Counted from the stretch's first letter, positions 18,008-31,161 are shown. The stretch: DNA of 64,000 nt from Castellaniella sp. (GCA_019104865.1 JAHRWZ010000016.1:60722-124721), one strand, 5' to 3'. Translations and numbers: made by a program. The notes: generated by a model not told the origin, from the sequence alone.

Positions 18008-19036
18008 ATGGATGAACTGGACATGGATGATCGAGCCAAAGCATTGCTGAAAACGCTGGTGGAACGCTACATCGCGGACGGCCAGCCCGTAGGGTCGCGT
18101 ACCTTGTCCAAGGTCTTCGACCTGTCGCCGGCCACGATCCGCAACGTCATGGCCGACCTGGAAGACCTGGGCCTGATTCACAGCCCGCATACGTCGGCGG
18201 GGCGCATCCCCACGCCGCGTGGTTACCGCATGTTCGTCGATAGCCTGCTGACCGTGCGGCCCTACGAACTCAGCCCCAACCTGCAGATCGCCGACTGCCT
18301 GCCGGCGGCCGAGCCGGGGCGGGCCGTGATGGCGGCGGCCTCGCTGCTGTCGAACCTGTCGCAGTTCGCCGGCGTGGTGCTCACGCCCAAGCGCACGCAG
18401 GTGTTTCGCCACATCGAATTCATCCGCCTGTCGGACAAGCGCGTGCTGCTGATCATCGTCACGCCCAACGGGGATGTGCAGAACCGCATCCTGTTCGTGC
18501 CACGCGAATACACCGAAATCGAACTCCTGGAAGCCTCGAATTTTTTCAACCGGCATTTCTCCGGCAAGTCCTTCCACGAGGTCCGTCTGTCGCTGGCGGA
18601 CGAACTGGCCTCCCTGAAATCCGACATCACTCGGCTGATGCAGCAGGCGGTCGACGCCGGCATCGGGTCGCCGGACACGGTGGACGAGTCGGTCGTGATC
18701 TCGGGCGAGGGCAAGCTGCTGGAAGTCTCCGAAATGACGGCCGACATGGACCGCTTGCGCCGGCTGTTCGCCTTGTTCGAACAGAAGACCGATCTGCTGC
18801 ACCTGCTGGACGTGTCCAGCCACGCGCAGGGCGTGCAGATCTACATCGGCGGCGATTCGCGCCTGGTGCCGCTGGAAGACGTGTCGGTAATCACGGCGCC
18901 TTATGGCGTCGACGGGCAGGTCATCGGCACGCTGGGTGTGATCGGTCCCAGCCGCATGGCCTACGAGCGAGTCATCCCCATCGTGGACATCACGGCGCGG
19001 ATGTTGTCCAATGCGCTCGGCCAAGCAGCATTGTGA
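18008..19036 (+). CDS. hrcA: Heat-inducible transcription repressor HrcA
   Basis: A 342-residue HrcA, repressor of class I heat-shock genes via CIRCE elements. The N-terminal winged helix is clear: [20 protein letters not shown], then [19 protein letters not shown] and [16 protein letters not shown]. Start choice is uncertain: a GTG at 17987, ATG at 18008, or ATG at 18023, the last closest to the homologues I recall. Its stop overlaps a GTG that could start hemH. I find no CIRCE (TTAGCACTC-N9-GAGTGCTAA) upstream of the heat-shock genes here, so its targets probably lie elsewhere, for example groESL. Confidence 0.93.
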   Translation: MDELDMDDRAKALLKTLVERYIADGQPVGSRTLSKVFDLSPATIRNVMADLEDLGLIHSPHTSAGRIPTPRGYRMFVDSLLTVRPYELSPNLQIADCLPAAEPGRAVMAAASLLSNLSQFAGVVLTPKRTQVFRHIEFIRLSDKRVLLIIVTPNGDVQNRILFVPREYTEIELLEASNFFNRHFSGKSFHEVRLSLADELASLKSDITRLMQQAVDAGIGSPDTVDESVVISGEGKLLEVSEMTADMDRLRRLFALFEQKTDLLHLLDVSSHAQGVQIYIGGDSRLVPLEDVSVITAPYGVDGQVIGTLGVIGPSRMAYERVIPIVDITARMLSNALGQAAL

Positions 19037-19047
19037 TATTTGATTTC

Positions 19048-20094
19048 ATGACACGTTTCATTTCCGACACACCGGATCCGCGCGCTCTGGATCCCGACGC
19101 CGCCGGGCCGGATCGCGGGCCGTTGGGCGTGCTGCTGATCAACCTGGGTACGCCGGACGCCCCGACCCCGGCGGCTGTGCGCCGCTACCTGGCGGAATTC
19201 CTGTCCGATCCGCGCGTGGTAGAGCTGCCCTCCTGGTTGTGGCAGATCATTTTGCGCCTGTTCGTGCTCACCCGCAGACCGGCGGTGATCGCGCCGAAAT
19301 ACGCCGAAATCTGGCTGGAACGCGGCTCACCGCTGCTGGTGCATGGGCAGGACCTGGCCGAGGGCGTCGCGCAGACCTTGCGGGACCAGGGCTTGGACGT
19401 CCGGGTCGAACTGGCGATGCGCTACGGCCAGCCCGCCATCGCCGGCCGGCTGGATGCCCTGATGGCCGCCGGCTGCGGCCGCATCCTGGTGGCGCCCCTG
19501 TATCCGCAGTATGCCGCCAGCACCACGGCCACCGCCGTGGATGCGGTCAACGCCCATCTGGCGCATCTGCGCCATCAACCGACCCTGCGGGTTCTGGACC
19601 GCTTCCCTCAGGATTCCGCCTACATCGAGGCCTTGCATCAGTCCATCCGGACGCATTGGGAACAGGTTGGGCCCGCGGACCGCCTGCTGCTCAGTTTCCA
19701 TGGCCTGCCGCAGTCCTGTGTGCAGCGCGGAGACCCGTATTTTCGCGACTGCATGCGGACGGCGGCCGCGCTGCGCACACGGTTGGGTGCTGACGGCCAG
19801 CGTCTGTACGTCAGCTTTCAGAGCCGCTTCGGTGCCGCGCCCTGGTTGCAGCCATATACGCAGGCAACGCTCGAAGCCTGGGGGCGCGAAGGCGTGGCCC
19901 GTGTCGACGTGCTCTGCCCCGGGTTTCTGGCGGACTGCCTGGAAACCCTGGAAGAGATCAATCTGGGCTGCCGCAGGGCTTTTCTGGCGGCGGGCGGGCG
20001 CGAATTCCACTACATCCCCTGTCTGAACGCGGATCCCGGTTGGGTGCGGGGATTCGCCGGCCTGATCGCCCGCAATCTGGCCGGGTGGACGTAG
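19048..20094 (+). CDS. hemH: Ferrochelatase
   Basis: A 348-residue ferrochelatase that inserts Fe2+ into protoporphyrin IX, the last step of heme synthesis. Seen are GVLLINLGTPDAPTPAAVRRYL at the N-terminus, VAPLYPQYAASTT, the catalytic-His segment LLLSFHGLPQSCV, and CPGFLADCLETLEEI. The ATG at 19048 is preferred; a GTG at 19033 overlapping the hrcA stop is an alternative. Placement between hrcA and grpE is typical of Bordetella-like genomes. Confidence 0.95.
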   Translation: MTRFISDTPDPRALDPDAAGPDRGPLGVLLINLGTPDAPTPAAVRRYLAEFLSDPRVVELPSWLWQIILRLFVLTRRPAVIAPKYAEIWLERGSPLLVHGQDLAEGVAQTLRDQGLDVRVELAMRYGQPAIAGRLDALMAAGCGRILVAPLYPQYAASTTATAVDAVNAHLAHLRHQPTLRVLDRFPQDSAYIEALHQSIRTHWEQVGPADRLLLSFHGLPQSCVQRGDPYFRDCMRTAAALRTRLGADGQRLYVSFQSRFGAAPWLQPYTQATLEAWGREGVARVDVLCPGFLADCLETLEEINLGCRRAFLAAGGREFHYIPCLNADPGWVRGFAGLIARNLAGWT

Positions 20095-20113
20095 TCAGCC
20101 CTCGGATCGGGGT

Positions 20114-20142
20114 CTTGAAATCACCGTTTCACCCCCCCATAT
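20114..20142 (+). promoter_or_regulatory. Sigma-32 heat-shock promoter of grpE
   Basis: CTTGAAA (20114-20120), a 14-bp spacer, then CCCCATAT (20135-20142). This matches the sigma-32 consensus CTTGAAA-N(12-16)-CCCCATNT at essentially every position and lies 40 bp before the grpE ATG. Confidence 0.85.
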
Positions 20143-20182
20143 GACAAAACATTCGCATTCATCTGTTTTTGGAGAATTCACC

Positions 20183-20767
20183 ATGTCGGCACCCCAGGAA
20201 GACTTGGACCCTAAAGCCGCGCCCGGCGCCGCGCCTCGGGGTTCGGCCGAAACCCCTGATGCCCCCGGCGCTGCATCCGCCGAGTCCGCGGCTGCTCAAT
20301 CCGGCGAGGACCTCGCCGCGCTGCTGGCCGAGGCTCAGGCCAAGATCACCGAATATCACGACCAATTGCTGCGCGCCCACGCCGAAGTCGAAAACGTACG
20401 CCGCCGCGCCCAGGAAGACGTGGCCAAGGCCCGCAAGTTCGGCACCGAATCCTTCGCCGAAAGCCTGATTCCCGTGTGTGACAGCCTGGAAGCGGCGCTG
20501 GCTCAGGAAGGCCAGACGGCGGACGACTGGAAGCACGGCGTCGAAGCCACGTTGCGCCAGCTCAACACGGCGTTCGAACGAAACCAGATGCGGGAAATCG
20601 CACCACAGCCGGGCGAGACTTTCGATCCGCATCGTCATCAGGCAATTTCGACGGTACCTTCGGAACATGCCCAGGGCTTGGTTGCCCAGACCCTGCAAAA
20701 AGGCTATCTGATCGCGGACCGCGTGCTGCGTCCGGCGCTGGTGATGGTATCGGCCGGGCAGGGCTGA
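20183..20767 (+). CDS. grpE: Nucleotide exchange factor GrpE
   Basis: A 194-residue GrpE, the co-chaperone that releases ADP from DnaK. The first 50 or so residues are Ala/Pro/Glu-rich and disordered. Then comes the long dimerising helix (LAALLAEAQAKITEYHDQLL, RAHAEVENVRRRAQ) and the C-terminal beta domain with VPSEHAQGLVAQTLQKGYLI. The ATG at 20183 has GGAGAATTCACC directly before it; an upstream in-frame ATG at 20141 overlaps the sigma-32 -10 element and can be excluded. Confidence 0.95.
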   Translation: MSAPQEDLDPKAAPGAAPRGSAETPDAPGAASAESAAAQSGEDLAALLAEAQAKITEYHDQLLRAHAEVENVRRRAQEDVAKARKFGTESFAESLIPVCDSLEAALAQEGQTADDWKHGVEATLRQLNTAFERNQMREIAPQPGETFDPHRHQAISTVPSEHAQGLVAQTLQKGYLIADRVLRPALVMVSAGQG

Positions 20768-20828
20768 GTCCTCAGACGCCGCATGGCGCGGCCCGGTCGG
20801 CAGGCATCCGGAAAATTTCCGGCCTTGT

Positions 20829-20856
20829 CTTGAAATCGGGTCCGCCAGCCCCACAT
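20829..20856 (+). promoter_or_regulatory. Sigma-32 heat-shock promoter of dnaK
   Basis: CTTGAAA (20829-20835), 13-bp spacer, CCCCACAT (20849-20856). It differs from the sigma-32 consensus by one base in the -10 element. It sits 55 bp before the dnaK ATG and gives dnaK a promoter separate from that of grpE. Confidence 0.82.
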
Positions 20857-20911
20857 CAGAAACATTGGCGGGTCAGTCCCGCACCTCCCTCAAATATCGA
20901 CAGGATCAAAC

Positions 20912-22834
<1,923 letters not shown>

Positions 22835-22904
22835 TCGTGGATCCGCCTGTGTCCGGACTGGTCTCGTGCCGGTCCGGATCATGGCGGTTCACCCGCATGC
22901 AGAT

Positions 22905-22935
22905 GCCCGGCCCTGGCGTTTTCGCCGGTCCGGGC
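22905..22935 (+). terminator. Imperfect GC-rich hairpin between dnaK and dnaJ
   Basis: GCCCGGCCCTGGCG (22905-22918), a TTTT loop, and CGCCGGTCCGGGC (22923-22935) pair over about 12 bp with one bulge. No T-run follows, so this is more likely an attenuator or mRNA-stability element that lowers dnaJ relative to dnaK than a full terminator. Confidence 0.4.
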
Positions 22936-22980
22936 TTGTGTCCTTCAATGAGCAGCGCATAGCGCAGGCAATCGACATCT

Positions 22981-24111
22981 ATGGCAAAACGAGATTTTTA
23001 CGAAATCCTGGGGGTCGCCAAGAACGCCTCGGATGACGACATCCGCAAGGCCTACCGCAAGCTGGCCATGAAATACCATCCGGACCGCAACCCGGACAGC
23101 AAGGAAGCGGAGGACAAGTTCAAAGAGGCGAAGGAAGCCTACGAGATGCTGTCCGACGCCGAAAAGCGCACGGCCTATGACCGGTTCGGTCATGCGGGCG
23201 TGGACCCCAACGCGGCGGCTGGTGCCGGCATGGGCGGGGCGGGCGGTTTCGCTGATGCCTTCGGCGATATTTTTGGCGAGATCTTCGGTGGCGCGGGTGG
23301 CCGTCGGGGCGGTGGCGGGCCGCAGGTCTATCGCGGCGCCGATCTGAAGTACAACCTGGAAATCAGCCTGGAGCAGGCGGCCAGCGGCTTCGATACGGAA
23401 ATCCGTATCCCCAGTTGGGAAACCTGCGACACCTGTCATGGTTCCGGGGCCAAGCCGGGCACCACGCCCCATACCTGCCACACCTGCGGCGGCAGCGGCG
23501 CGGTGCGCATGCAGCAGGGTTTTTTCAGCGTGCAGCAGACCTGCCCGACCTGTCACGGCAGCGGCAAGGAAATTCCCAACCCTTGCGCAGAATGCGACGG
23601 GGTGGGCCGCATCCGCAAGAACAAGACCCTGCAGGTCAAGATCCCGGCGGGGATCGACGACGGCATGCGCATCCGGTCGTCCGGCAACGGTGAACCTGGC
23701 GTCAACGGTGGGCCTCCGGGCGACCTGTTCGTCGAAATCCGCATCAAGCCACATGGCATCTTCCAGCGCGACGGCGAGGATCTGCACTGCGAACTGACCA
23801 TCCCCTTCACCAAGGCGGCATTGGGCGGCACCCTGGAAGTGCCTACGCTCTCAGGGCGCGGCGAGATCACCATCCCCGAAGGCACCCAGACGGGCAAGAC
23901 CTTCCGCCTGCGTGGCAAGGGCATCAAGGGGATCCGGTCCAGCTATCCCGGCGACCTGTACTGTCACGTCGCCGTGGAAACGCCGGTGCGTCTGAATGAC
24001 GAACAGAAAGCCCTGCTGCGTCAGTTCGAAACGTCCTTGACCAGCGGCGGCGACCGCCATTCGCCCAAAAGCGAGTCCTGGACGGACAAGGTGAAGAGCT
24101 TCTTTTCCTGA
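22981..24111 (+). CDS. dnaJ: Chaperone DnaJ (Hsp40)
   Basis: A 376-residue type I DnaJ. The J domain has the HPD motif (KYHPDRNPD). A Gly-rich linker with [11 protein letters not shown] follows. Four zinc-finger repeats are intact: [24 protein letters not shown] and CAECDGVG. The C-terminal substrate-binding domains then run to the end. It stimulates DnaK ATPase and delivers unfolded clients. It follows dnaK by 146 bp and probably shares its heat-shock transcript. Confidence 0.97.
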   Translation: MAKRDFYEILGVAKNASDDDIRKAYRKLAMKYHPDRNPDSKEAEDKFKEAKEAYEMLSDAEKRTAYDRFGHAGVDPNAAAGAGMGGAGGFADAFGDIFGEIFGGAGGRRGGGGPQVYRGADLKYNLEISLEQAASGFDTEIRIPSWETCDTCHGSGAKPGTTPHTCHTCGGSGAVRMQQGFFSVQQTCPTCHGSGKEIPNPCAECDGVGRIRKNKTLQVKIPAGIDDGMRIRSSGNGEPGVNGGPPGDLFVEIRIKPHGIFQRDGEDLHCELTIPFTKAALGGTLEVPTLSGRGEITIPEGTQTGKTFRLRGKGIKGIRSSYPGDLYCHVAVETPVRLNDEQKALLRQFETSLTSGGDRHSPKSESWTDKVKSFFS

Positions 24112-24136
24112 ATCGTTCGCTGAACGGCTTTCTTGG

Positions 24137-24174
24137 AAGCCCCGCTTCCGGATGACCCGGTGGTGGGGCTTTTC
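24137..24174 (+). terminator. Rho-independent terminator after dnaJ
   Basis: AAGCCCC (24137-24143) pairs with GGGGCTT (24165-24171), with inner partial pairing of CTTCCGG and CCGG. A short T-run (CTTTTCC) follows. It lies 26 bp after the dnaJ stop, right before the convergent peptidase gene. Confidence 0.6.
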
Positions 24175-24177
24175 CGT

Positions 24178-26925
24178 CTAATGTTTCGGATGCGAATCGG
24201 CCGCCACCGCGATGCTCAGGTCGTCGGGCTTGAGCAAGGTCCGCATGGCATCGTTCACCTGATCCGCCTTCAGTGCCTTCAGCTGGTCGATGATGTGCTG
24301 CTGCCAGGCGAAGCTACGCCCGGTTTCCAGGTAATCCAGCCAGCGGTCGGCCAGCCAGGTGTCGCTGGACCGGCCCAACTGCAGGTAATTCACCAGGGAC
24401 GTCACGCCCTGATCGACATCCTGCTGTGTGAAGCCGGATTTCAGCGTGGCATCGAGGGTGGCGCGCATCGCCTGTTGCAGCGTCTGGGCGTTCTGCGATG
24501 CCATGGTGGCAAACAGCGTCCAGGCGCCGGACGGCTCGAAGGCCGATGCCCGTAGATTGCTGCCGACCCCATAGGACAGGCCCTGCTTGACGCGGATGCT
24601 TTGCCATAGGCGGGAATCCTCGGACCCTCCCAGCAGGTAATTGGCCAGCATCAGGGCGGGCCAGCGCGGGTCCGTATCCTGCAGTTTCAGCGGCAGGGTG
24701 GCCAGGTAGTTGGCGTTGGCCTTGCCTGGGGCTGGAATCTCGAAGGTCTTGGGCGCCACCGCATACCAGGGGTCAGGAATCCGGACGTAGGCTGGCGCCT
24801 GGTGCCAGCCTGACAGCGCGTCGCGCAGGGTGTCCTGGAGTGCTTTCGGGTCGAAGTCGCCGACCAGCGAAACCGTCATGCCGCCCGCGCCGTAGAAGCG
24901 GTCGTGGAATTTCAGCAGCTGATCCCGCGTCAGCGTTTTCGTCTGTGCCAGCATTTCCTGGGCTGTGGGCGTATAGCGGATGTCCTCCGGTTTCCAGGGC
25001 TGTCCGTGGCGTTGCAGCGCATTGCGCACCAGATACGACGGGCTGACGGCTTCGTTTTCGATGTTGGTAGTCAGACTGCGCTGGATCTCCGCCAGTTCCG
25101 TCGCGGGGAACGACGGGTGGCGTAGCAGGTGGAAGACCAGCTTCAGCAGTTCCGGCAGGTGTTCGCGGGAACTGCGCAGCGAGACGGTCAAGGTGTTGCC
25201 TTCGTCGTTGAAGGCCAGTTCGGAGTCCAGGGCATTGAGCCGATCCTCGATCTGCTGGCGCGACATATCGTCGGTGCCCCGTAGCAGCATCGCGGCGGTC
25301 ATCGACGGCACCAGGCCGAGGCCTTTCATCTGCTCGATCGAGCCAAAGTGCAGGCGCAGGAAACCATGCACCTGGTTGCCCGGGGTCGCCTTGGGCAGCA
25401 ATGCCATCGACACGGTCCCGTTGGGCAGCGTCAGGGCGCTGCGCTGCGTGGCGGCGTCGATCGCCTGGGGATCGGTATCGAAGGTCGCCACGGTGGGGCG
25501 GGTCGTCCCGGTCTTCAGTTGCTCGATCCAGGGCTTCAGGTCCGCGGTGGGGGCGGCCGGTGCATACTTTGGATCGGGGGTCGGCAGGTACAGGCCACTG
25601 GTGCGGTTGCTGGGCAGCAGCCAGGTTTTCAATTCCGTACGGATCGAATCGAGCGTCAGGGCGCGCACACGCAATGGTTCGATGAACAACAGCCGCCAGT
25701 CGCCTCTGGATACCGCGTTGGACAGGGCGTCGGCCAGGCTGGCGGGCTGGTTGTAGATCTGTTTCCACTGGTTCAGCCAGGCGGTCCGGTTGCGGTCCAG
25801 GGCGGTCTGATCCAGCTGATCGATCCCGCCGGATTCCAGGGTCTGTTCCAGTGTCTTCAGGGCTGCCTGAGGGTCGGCATCCGGCTGCAGCTGGGCGCCA
25901 AACACCGCGTAACCGGGCTGCTGCATGGCCCGCGCAAAGCCGAAGACGCTGCTGGCCTGGCCACTTTTTACCAGAGACTGATAGAGCGGTCCGGCCGGCG
26001 TATCCGCCAGCATGTCGGTGCCCATCGACAGCGCCGTGAAGACGTCGCTGGTCGCTTCCGGGAAGTGATACTGCGCGATCGCGATCGGGCTGCCGCCGAT
26101 GCGGCGCAGGGTGACGGTGCGCGCGCCTTGCTGGACCGGCTCGACCGTGTATTCCGGTGGTAGCTCGCGGGTCGGCCTGACCATGGGGCCAAAGTCCTGG
26201 GCGATCCACTGTAGCACCTGTTGCGTGTCGAAGCGGCCCGTCACGATCAGGACGGCGTTGTCCGGCTGATAGTAGCGGTGGTAGAACGCCTGCAGCTGCG
26301 CTACGTCGACGTGTTCCACGTCGGATCGCGCGCCGATGACACTGCGGCCATAGGGATGCCAGACATAGGCGGCGGCGTCGGTCTGCTGCAGCAGCATGCT
26401 GAATGGGCTGTTTTCGCCACGCTCCATTTCATTGCGCACCACGGGCATTTCCGCATCCAGATCGGCGCGGCTGATGCGGGAATTCAGCATGGCATCGGCC
26501 TGCCAGGACAGATACCAGCGCAAGGTGTCCGGGTTGCTGGAGAACGTGGCGTAGTAGTTGGTCAGGTCGGTCGAAGTGGATCCGTTGGCGGCCAGGCCGC
26601 GCCGGGAAAATTCGGCCAACGCGTCGGGGTGTTTCGGGCTGCCGCGGAACAGCAGGTGTTCCAGCAGGTGCGCCATGCCGGTCTCGCCGGCGCCCTCGTT
26701 GCGTGAGCCGACCTTGTAGCTCATGTTCACGGTCGTCTGGGCGCGGGAATCATCAGGGGCGAGCAGCACCTGCAGGCCGTTGGCCAGGTGGTATTCCGCG
26801 ATGCCTTCGATCATGACCACCGGCGTGATGCCGGGGGGTGTCTTGGCCTGTGCAAGGCAAGGCGTAGCGATCGCCAGGGGCAGGGACAGTACCAGCAGGG
26901 AAAGGAAGGATTTCAGTCGTTTCAT
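24178..26925 (-). CDS. M16 family (pitrilysin/insulinase) zinc peptidase, exported
   Basis: A 915-residue protein with a signal peptide (about residues 1-26, ending CLAQA). The first half holds the inverted zinc motif HLLEH (His86, Glu89, His90) and a downstream Glu in MPVVRNEMERGEN, so it should be catalytically competent. The second half has the inactive M16C-type fold (YLATLPLKLQDTDPRWPALM, KQGLSYGVGSNLRAS). Fusing both halves in one chain is usual for pitrilysin-type enzymes. It probably degrades peptides in the periplasm. No functional partner is adjacent. Confidence 0.92.
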   Translation of the reverse strand: MKRLKSFLSLLVLSLPLAIATPCLAQAKTPPGITPVVMIEGIAEYHLANGLQVLLAPDDSRAQTTVNMSYKVGSRNEGAGETGMAHLLEHLLFRGSPKHPDALAEFSRRGLAANGSTSTDLTNYYATFSSNPDTLRWYLSWQADAMLNSRISRADLDAEMPVVRNEMERGENSPFSMLLQQTDAAAYVWHPYGRSVIGARSDVEHVDVAQLQAFYHRYYQPDNAVLIVTGRFDTQQVLQWIAQDFGPMVRPTRELPPEYTVEPVQQGARTVTLRRIGGSPIAIAQYHFPEATSDVFTALSMGTDMLADTPAGPLYQSLVKSGQASSVFGFARAMQQPGYAVFGAQLQPDADPQAALKTLEQTLESGGIDQLDQTALDRNRTAWLNQWKQIYNQPASLADALSNAVSRGDWRLLFIEPLRVRALTLDSIRTELKTWLLPSNRTSGLYLPTPDPKYAPAAPTADLKPWIEQLKTGTTRPTVATFDTDPQAIDAATQRSALTLPNGTVSMALLPKATPGNQVHGFLRLHFGSIEQMKGLGLVPSMTAAMLLRGTDDMSRQQIEDRLNALDSELAFNDEGNTLTVSLRSSREHLPELLKLVFHLLRHPSFPATELAEIQRSLTTNIENEAVSPSYLVRNALQRHGQPWKPEDIRYTPTAQEMLAQTKTLTRDQLLKFHDRFYGAGGMTVSLVGDFDPKALQDTLRDALSGWHQAPAYVRIPDPWYAVAPKTFEIPAPGKANANYLATLPLKLQDTDPRWPALMLANYLLGGSEDSRLWQSIRVKQGLSYGVGSNLRASAFEPSGAWTLFATMASQNAQTLQQAMRATLDATLKSGFTQQDVDQGVTSLVNYLQLGRSSDTWLADRWLDYLETGRSFAWQQHIIDQLKALKADQVNDAMRTLLKPDDLSIAVAADSHPKH

Positions 26926-27018
26926 CTAGAGTCGCAGCCCGTGGGTAAAGGGTCATCGCCCATAACAGTACTGCAAATAGGGTGGCGTCTGGCGGAACGA
27001 CGGATTTGTTGATCCCCC

Positions 27019-27077
27019 CTGGGAGCGGGATGGTAGCGCGGACTCCGCTGCATGGGGCGCTGCAGCGGCTCCTACAG
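27019..27077. repeat. REP-like inverted element between the M16 peptidase and mmsA
   Basis: On the minus strand CTGTAGGAGCCGCTGCAGCG (27077-27058) opens an imperfect hairpin whose other arm, TGCAGCGGAGTCC, lies at 27052-27040. A second, inverted TGGGAGCGG head starts at 27020. This resembles the TGTAGGAGCGGC-type REP pairs common in pseudomonads and some Burkholderiales. Only one copy is seen in the window, so repeat status is unproven. Confidence 0.4.
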
Positions 27078-27085
27078 CATGCCGA

Positions 27086-28597
<1,512 letters not shown>

Positions 28598-28691
28598 GAG
28601 AATCTCCGGAGAAAGTGATGGGGTGAGTGAAATGCGATATCGGCTCAGTGTAGGAACGGCACTGCGACCTGCATAGATCGAAAAGCTGGAA

Positions 28692-28717
28692 TCATTGTTT
28701 GATTTCGTGAACAATGA
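28692..28717. promoter_or_regulatory. Perfect 8-bp inverted repeat upstream of the LysR gene, probable operator
   Basis: TCATTGTT (28692-28699) and AACAATGA (28710-28717) are perfect inverted arms with a 10-bp spacer, ending 4 bp before the LysR ATG. It also contains a T-N11-A core. The position suits autorepression; control of the divergent mmsA gene is inferred. Confidence 0.5.
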
Positions 28718-28721
28718 CCGG

Positions 28722-29678
28722 ATGGATTCAAAAAATGTCGATCGGCTCTGGCCGCATATTCACTGGTTGACCGTGCTGTCTCAGCAAGGCAGTTTTACGG
28801 CGGCGGCCCGGCGGTTGTTGGTCAGCAAGGCCGCCATGAGCCAGCGTATGGCCGAACTGGAACTGGCGGCTGGTGTGCCGTTGATCCAGCGCACGACACG
28901 TTCCGTCCGCCTGACCGAGGCCGGCCAGCGCCTGGTCGACGATACGCGGGATGCCTACGCGCACATCGCGTCCAGCTTTGCCGATGTCCAGGATCTTTCG
29001 GTGGTGCCCAGTGGCTTGTTGCGCATCACGGCGCCCGTGGCCTTTGCCCGCCAGCAGCTCGTCGCCTGCCTGCCGGAATTCCTGCGGCGCTACCCGAAGA
29101 TCCGGCTTGAACTCGACATGCGCGATGGGCTGGTGTCCCTGGCTTCCGAGGGCTTCGACCTGGCCCTGCGCCATGTCGAAGCTCCCCCGGATACCTACGT
29201 GGCGCGGGTCCTGTGCCAGACGCGCACCCTGCTGGTGGCCAGTCCCGGCTATCTGGCGCAGTACGGCACGCCCCAGGATCCCTGGCAGCTCGGGGATCAT
29301 CGGCATCTGCACTACCCGCGTCAGCATGGCGTGGCGAACTGGGTCTTTGAACGCATGGATGCCGGATCGGTGGACCGTCAGGTGACGGTTCGGGTCCAGC
29401 CCTGTTTCGTGGCGAACAATAGCGAGGTGCTGCGCGATATGGCCTGCGCAGGGGCTGGGGTGGCGCTGCTGCCCGACTTCTCCGCGCAACGTGCGGTCCA
29501 GGATGGGGAATTGGTTGAAATCCTGCCTCAGTGGTGTCCGGTCAGCACGTTCGGGCGCACGATTTTCGCCCTGCGGCCGTATGCCAGCCAGGCGCCGAGA
29601 AACGTGCGGGTCCTGCTGGATTACCTGCTGGAAGTCTTTTCACAGGGATTCGACCACAGGCCCGGGCGTGCGCTCTGA
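28722..29678 (+). CDS. LysR-type transcriptional regulator
   Basis: A 318-residue LysR regulator of the small divergent-pair type. The helix-turn-helix reads [20 protein letters not shown] followed by [20 protein letters not shown]. The effector domain follows ([20 protein letters not shown]). The ATG at 28722 is preferred; a TTG at 28695 lies inside the palindrome. It is divergent from mmsA and presumably regulates it. Its 3' end overlaps the convergent MocR gene by 39 bp. Confidence 0.9.
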   Translation: MDSKNVDRLWPHIHWLTVLSQQGSFTAAARRLLVSKAAMSQRMAELELAAGVPLIQRTTRSVRLTEAGQRLVDDTRDAYAHIASSFADVQDLSVVPSGLLRITAPVAFARQQLVACLPEFLRRYPKIRLELDMRDGLVSLASEGFDLALRHVEAPPDTYVARVLCQTRTLLVASPGYLAQYGTPQDPWQLGDHRHLHYPRQHGVANWVFERMDAGSVDRQVTVRVQPCFVANNSEVLRDMACAGAGVALLPDFSAQRAVQDGELVEILPQWCPVSTFGRTIFALRPYASQAPRNVRVLLDYLLEVFSQGFDHRPGRAL

Positions 29679-31079
29679 TTCGAAGAAACGCCATAGGCGC
29701 GGGTGCCCCGAGTAGGTCACATTGAAGCGCAGCCAGCCGTCCTCGTGTCCCGCCGGATCGAAGTAGCTGCCGGGCGCTAGCCAGATGCCGGCTTTCAGCG
29801 CCCGCGCCGCCAGGCCGATCATGCCGTCCGTGCCCGGGAAGGGCTGTCGGGGCCGGGCCCACAGGAACAGGCCTGCGCCGGGCTCGTCCCAGATTTCGAA
29901 TCCGTGCTCGTGCATGGCGGCAGTGACCTGATCGTGGGCCCGATGCAGGCGTTCGCGGATACCGCGCAGATAGGTCGCATGGCGGCCGTCGCGCAGGACG
30001 TGATGGACGATGCGTTCCATCACTTCGGCCGAGGTCAGGCCCAACGACATCTTGGTGCGGGCGCATTGCTCCAACAGTGCCTTGGCGCAGGTCAGGTAGC
30101 CGACGCGGGTGGAGGGCATGACGCTTTTGGCGAAGCCCGACACGTAGATCACGCGGCTCGTGCCGGCCAGGGCCGCCAGCAGCGGGGCCGGTTCCGACAG
30201 CAGGTCGCGCGATACGTCGTCCTCGACAACAAGGATGGAATGGCGCTCGGCCAGTTGCAGCAGGCGGAATGCGCCAGCCATGGTGAATGTGGCGCCCGTG
30301 GGGTTCTGCAGGACGGTGGTGACGAACATGGCCCGGATAGGGTGCCGGCTGGCCAGGTCTTCCAGGGTCTGCTCGCAGATGCCTTCGCGCGTGCGGGGCA
30401 CGGCATGCACGACGATGTGGTTCAGGGCCAGGATCTGCAGCAGATTGGCGTAGCAGGGGGCTTCGACGGCGACGTGGTCGCCAGGGCGCAGAATGGTTCG
30501 CACCACGATGTCCAGCGCCTGGGTTGCGCCATGGGTCAGCAGGACCTGATTCGGCTCGACCTCCAGCCCGTATTCCAGCAGGTGGTGGGCAATATGCTCG
30601 CGCAAGGGGTAATAGCCGAGTGGATGTCCGTAGGATGACATCTGGCTGACCGGCACACGGCTCATCTGGCGCAAGGCATGCGGCAGGCCGGTCTCGTCAT
30701 GCCAGTCGGGCGGCAGCCAGCCGCATCCGGCCTTGATGGAAATCGAATGATCGGCAAAGACGTCCGCCAGCAGCCAGGATGAGCCGATCCGCGGGACCAC
30801 CCAGTCCGGGACGGACGACGCCGGAACCTGTCTGGGGCGGGCGACACGGAAATTCGCACCGGGCCGGGATTGCAGCACCCCCTGGGCCACCAGCCGGTTG
30901 TAGGCGGCCATGACAGTGAAGGTGCTGAGCCCGTGGTCCTGGGCAAATCGCCTAACCGAGGGGAGTGCCATCCCCGGGCGCAGCACCCGGTCGCGGATGG
31001 CGTGTTCCAGCGCCTCCACGGCCTGATCCACCAGGCTGGGCGCCCGCTTTCGATCGCGATCCGGTTCGAACAGGATCAT
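29640..31079 (-). CDS. MocR-family (GntR-aminotransferase fusion) regulator
   Basis: A 479-residue MocR/GabR-type protein. Residues 1-80 are a GntR winged helix (LRPGMALPSVRRFAQDHGLS, then FTVMAAYNRLVAQGVLQSRP). The rest is a fold-type I aminotransferase domain with PLP lysine Lys319 in VSGFAKSVMPSTR and LQNPTGATFTM. Such proteins use PLP to sense an amine or amino acid and bind direct repeats. It is divergent from the omega-aminotransferase gene across 170 bp that carry TACAGTT direct repeats, so it most likely controls that gene. Confidence 0.92.
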   Translation of the reverse strand: MILFEPDRDRKRAPSLVDQAVEALEHAIRDRVLRPGMALPSVRRFAQDHGLSTFTVMAAYNRLVAQGVLQSRPGANFRVARPRQVPASSVPDWVVPRIGSSWLLADVFADHSISIKAGCGWLPPDWHDETGLPHALRQMSRVPVSQMSSYGHPLGYYPLREHIAHHLLEYGLEVEPNQVLLTHGATQALDIVVRTILRPGDHVAVEAPCYANLLQILALNHIVVHAVPRTREGICEQTLEDLASRHPIRAMFVTTVLQNPTGATFTMAGAFRLLQLAERHSILVVEDDVSRDLLSEPAPLLAALAGTSRVIYVSGFAKSVMPSTRVGYLTCAKALLEQCARTKMSLGLTSAEVMERIVHHVLRDGRHATYLRGIRERLHRAHDQVTAAMHEHGFEIWDEPGAGLFLWARPRQPFPGTDGMIGLAARALKAGIWLAPGSYFDPAGHEDGWLRFNVTYSGHPRLWRFFESERTPGPVVESL

Positions 31080-31131
31080 GTCGATCTTGGCAGGAGGCTT
31101 TGATGCATGCGTCGATTCCTCTGTCGGTCAG

Positions 31132-31161
31132 TACAGTTGTTTGAATTTAAACAATACAGTT
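31132..31161. promoter_or_regulatory. Direct repeats TACAGTT with nested TTGTTT/AAACAA dyad, probable MocR operator
   Basis: TACAGTT occurs at 31132-31138 and 31155-31161, 23 bp apart (about two helical turns). Between them TTGTTT (31137-31142) and AAACAA (31149-31154) form an inverted repeat. MocR regulators such as GabR bind direct repeats between divergent genes, which fits this location. Confidence 0.55.

Noticed and set aside
22905..22935. A full transcription terminator between dnaK and dnaJ
   Set aside because: The hairpin is bulged and has no T-run after it, and dnaJ lacks an evident own promoter, so complete termination is unlikely.
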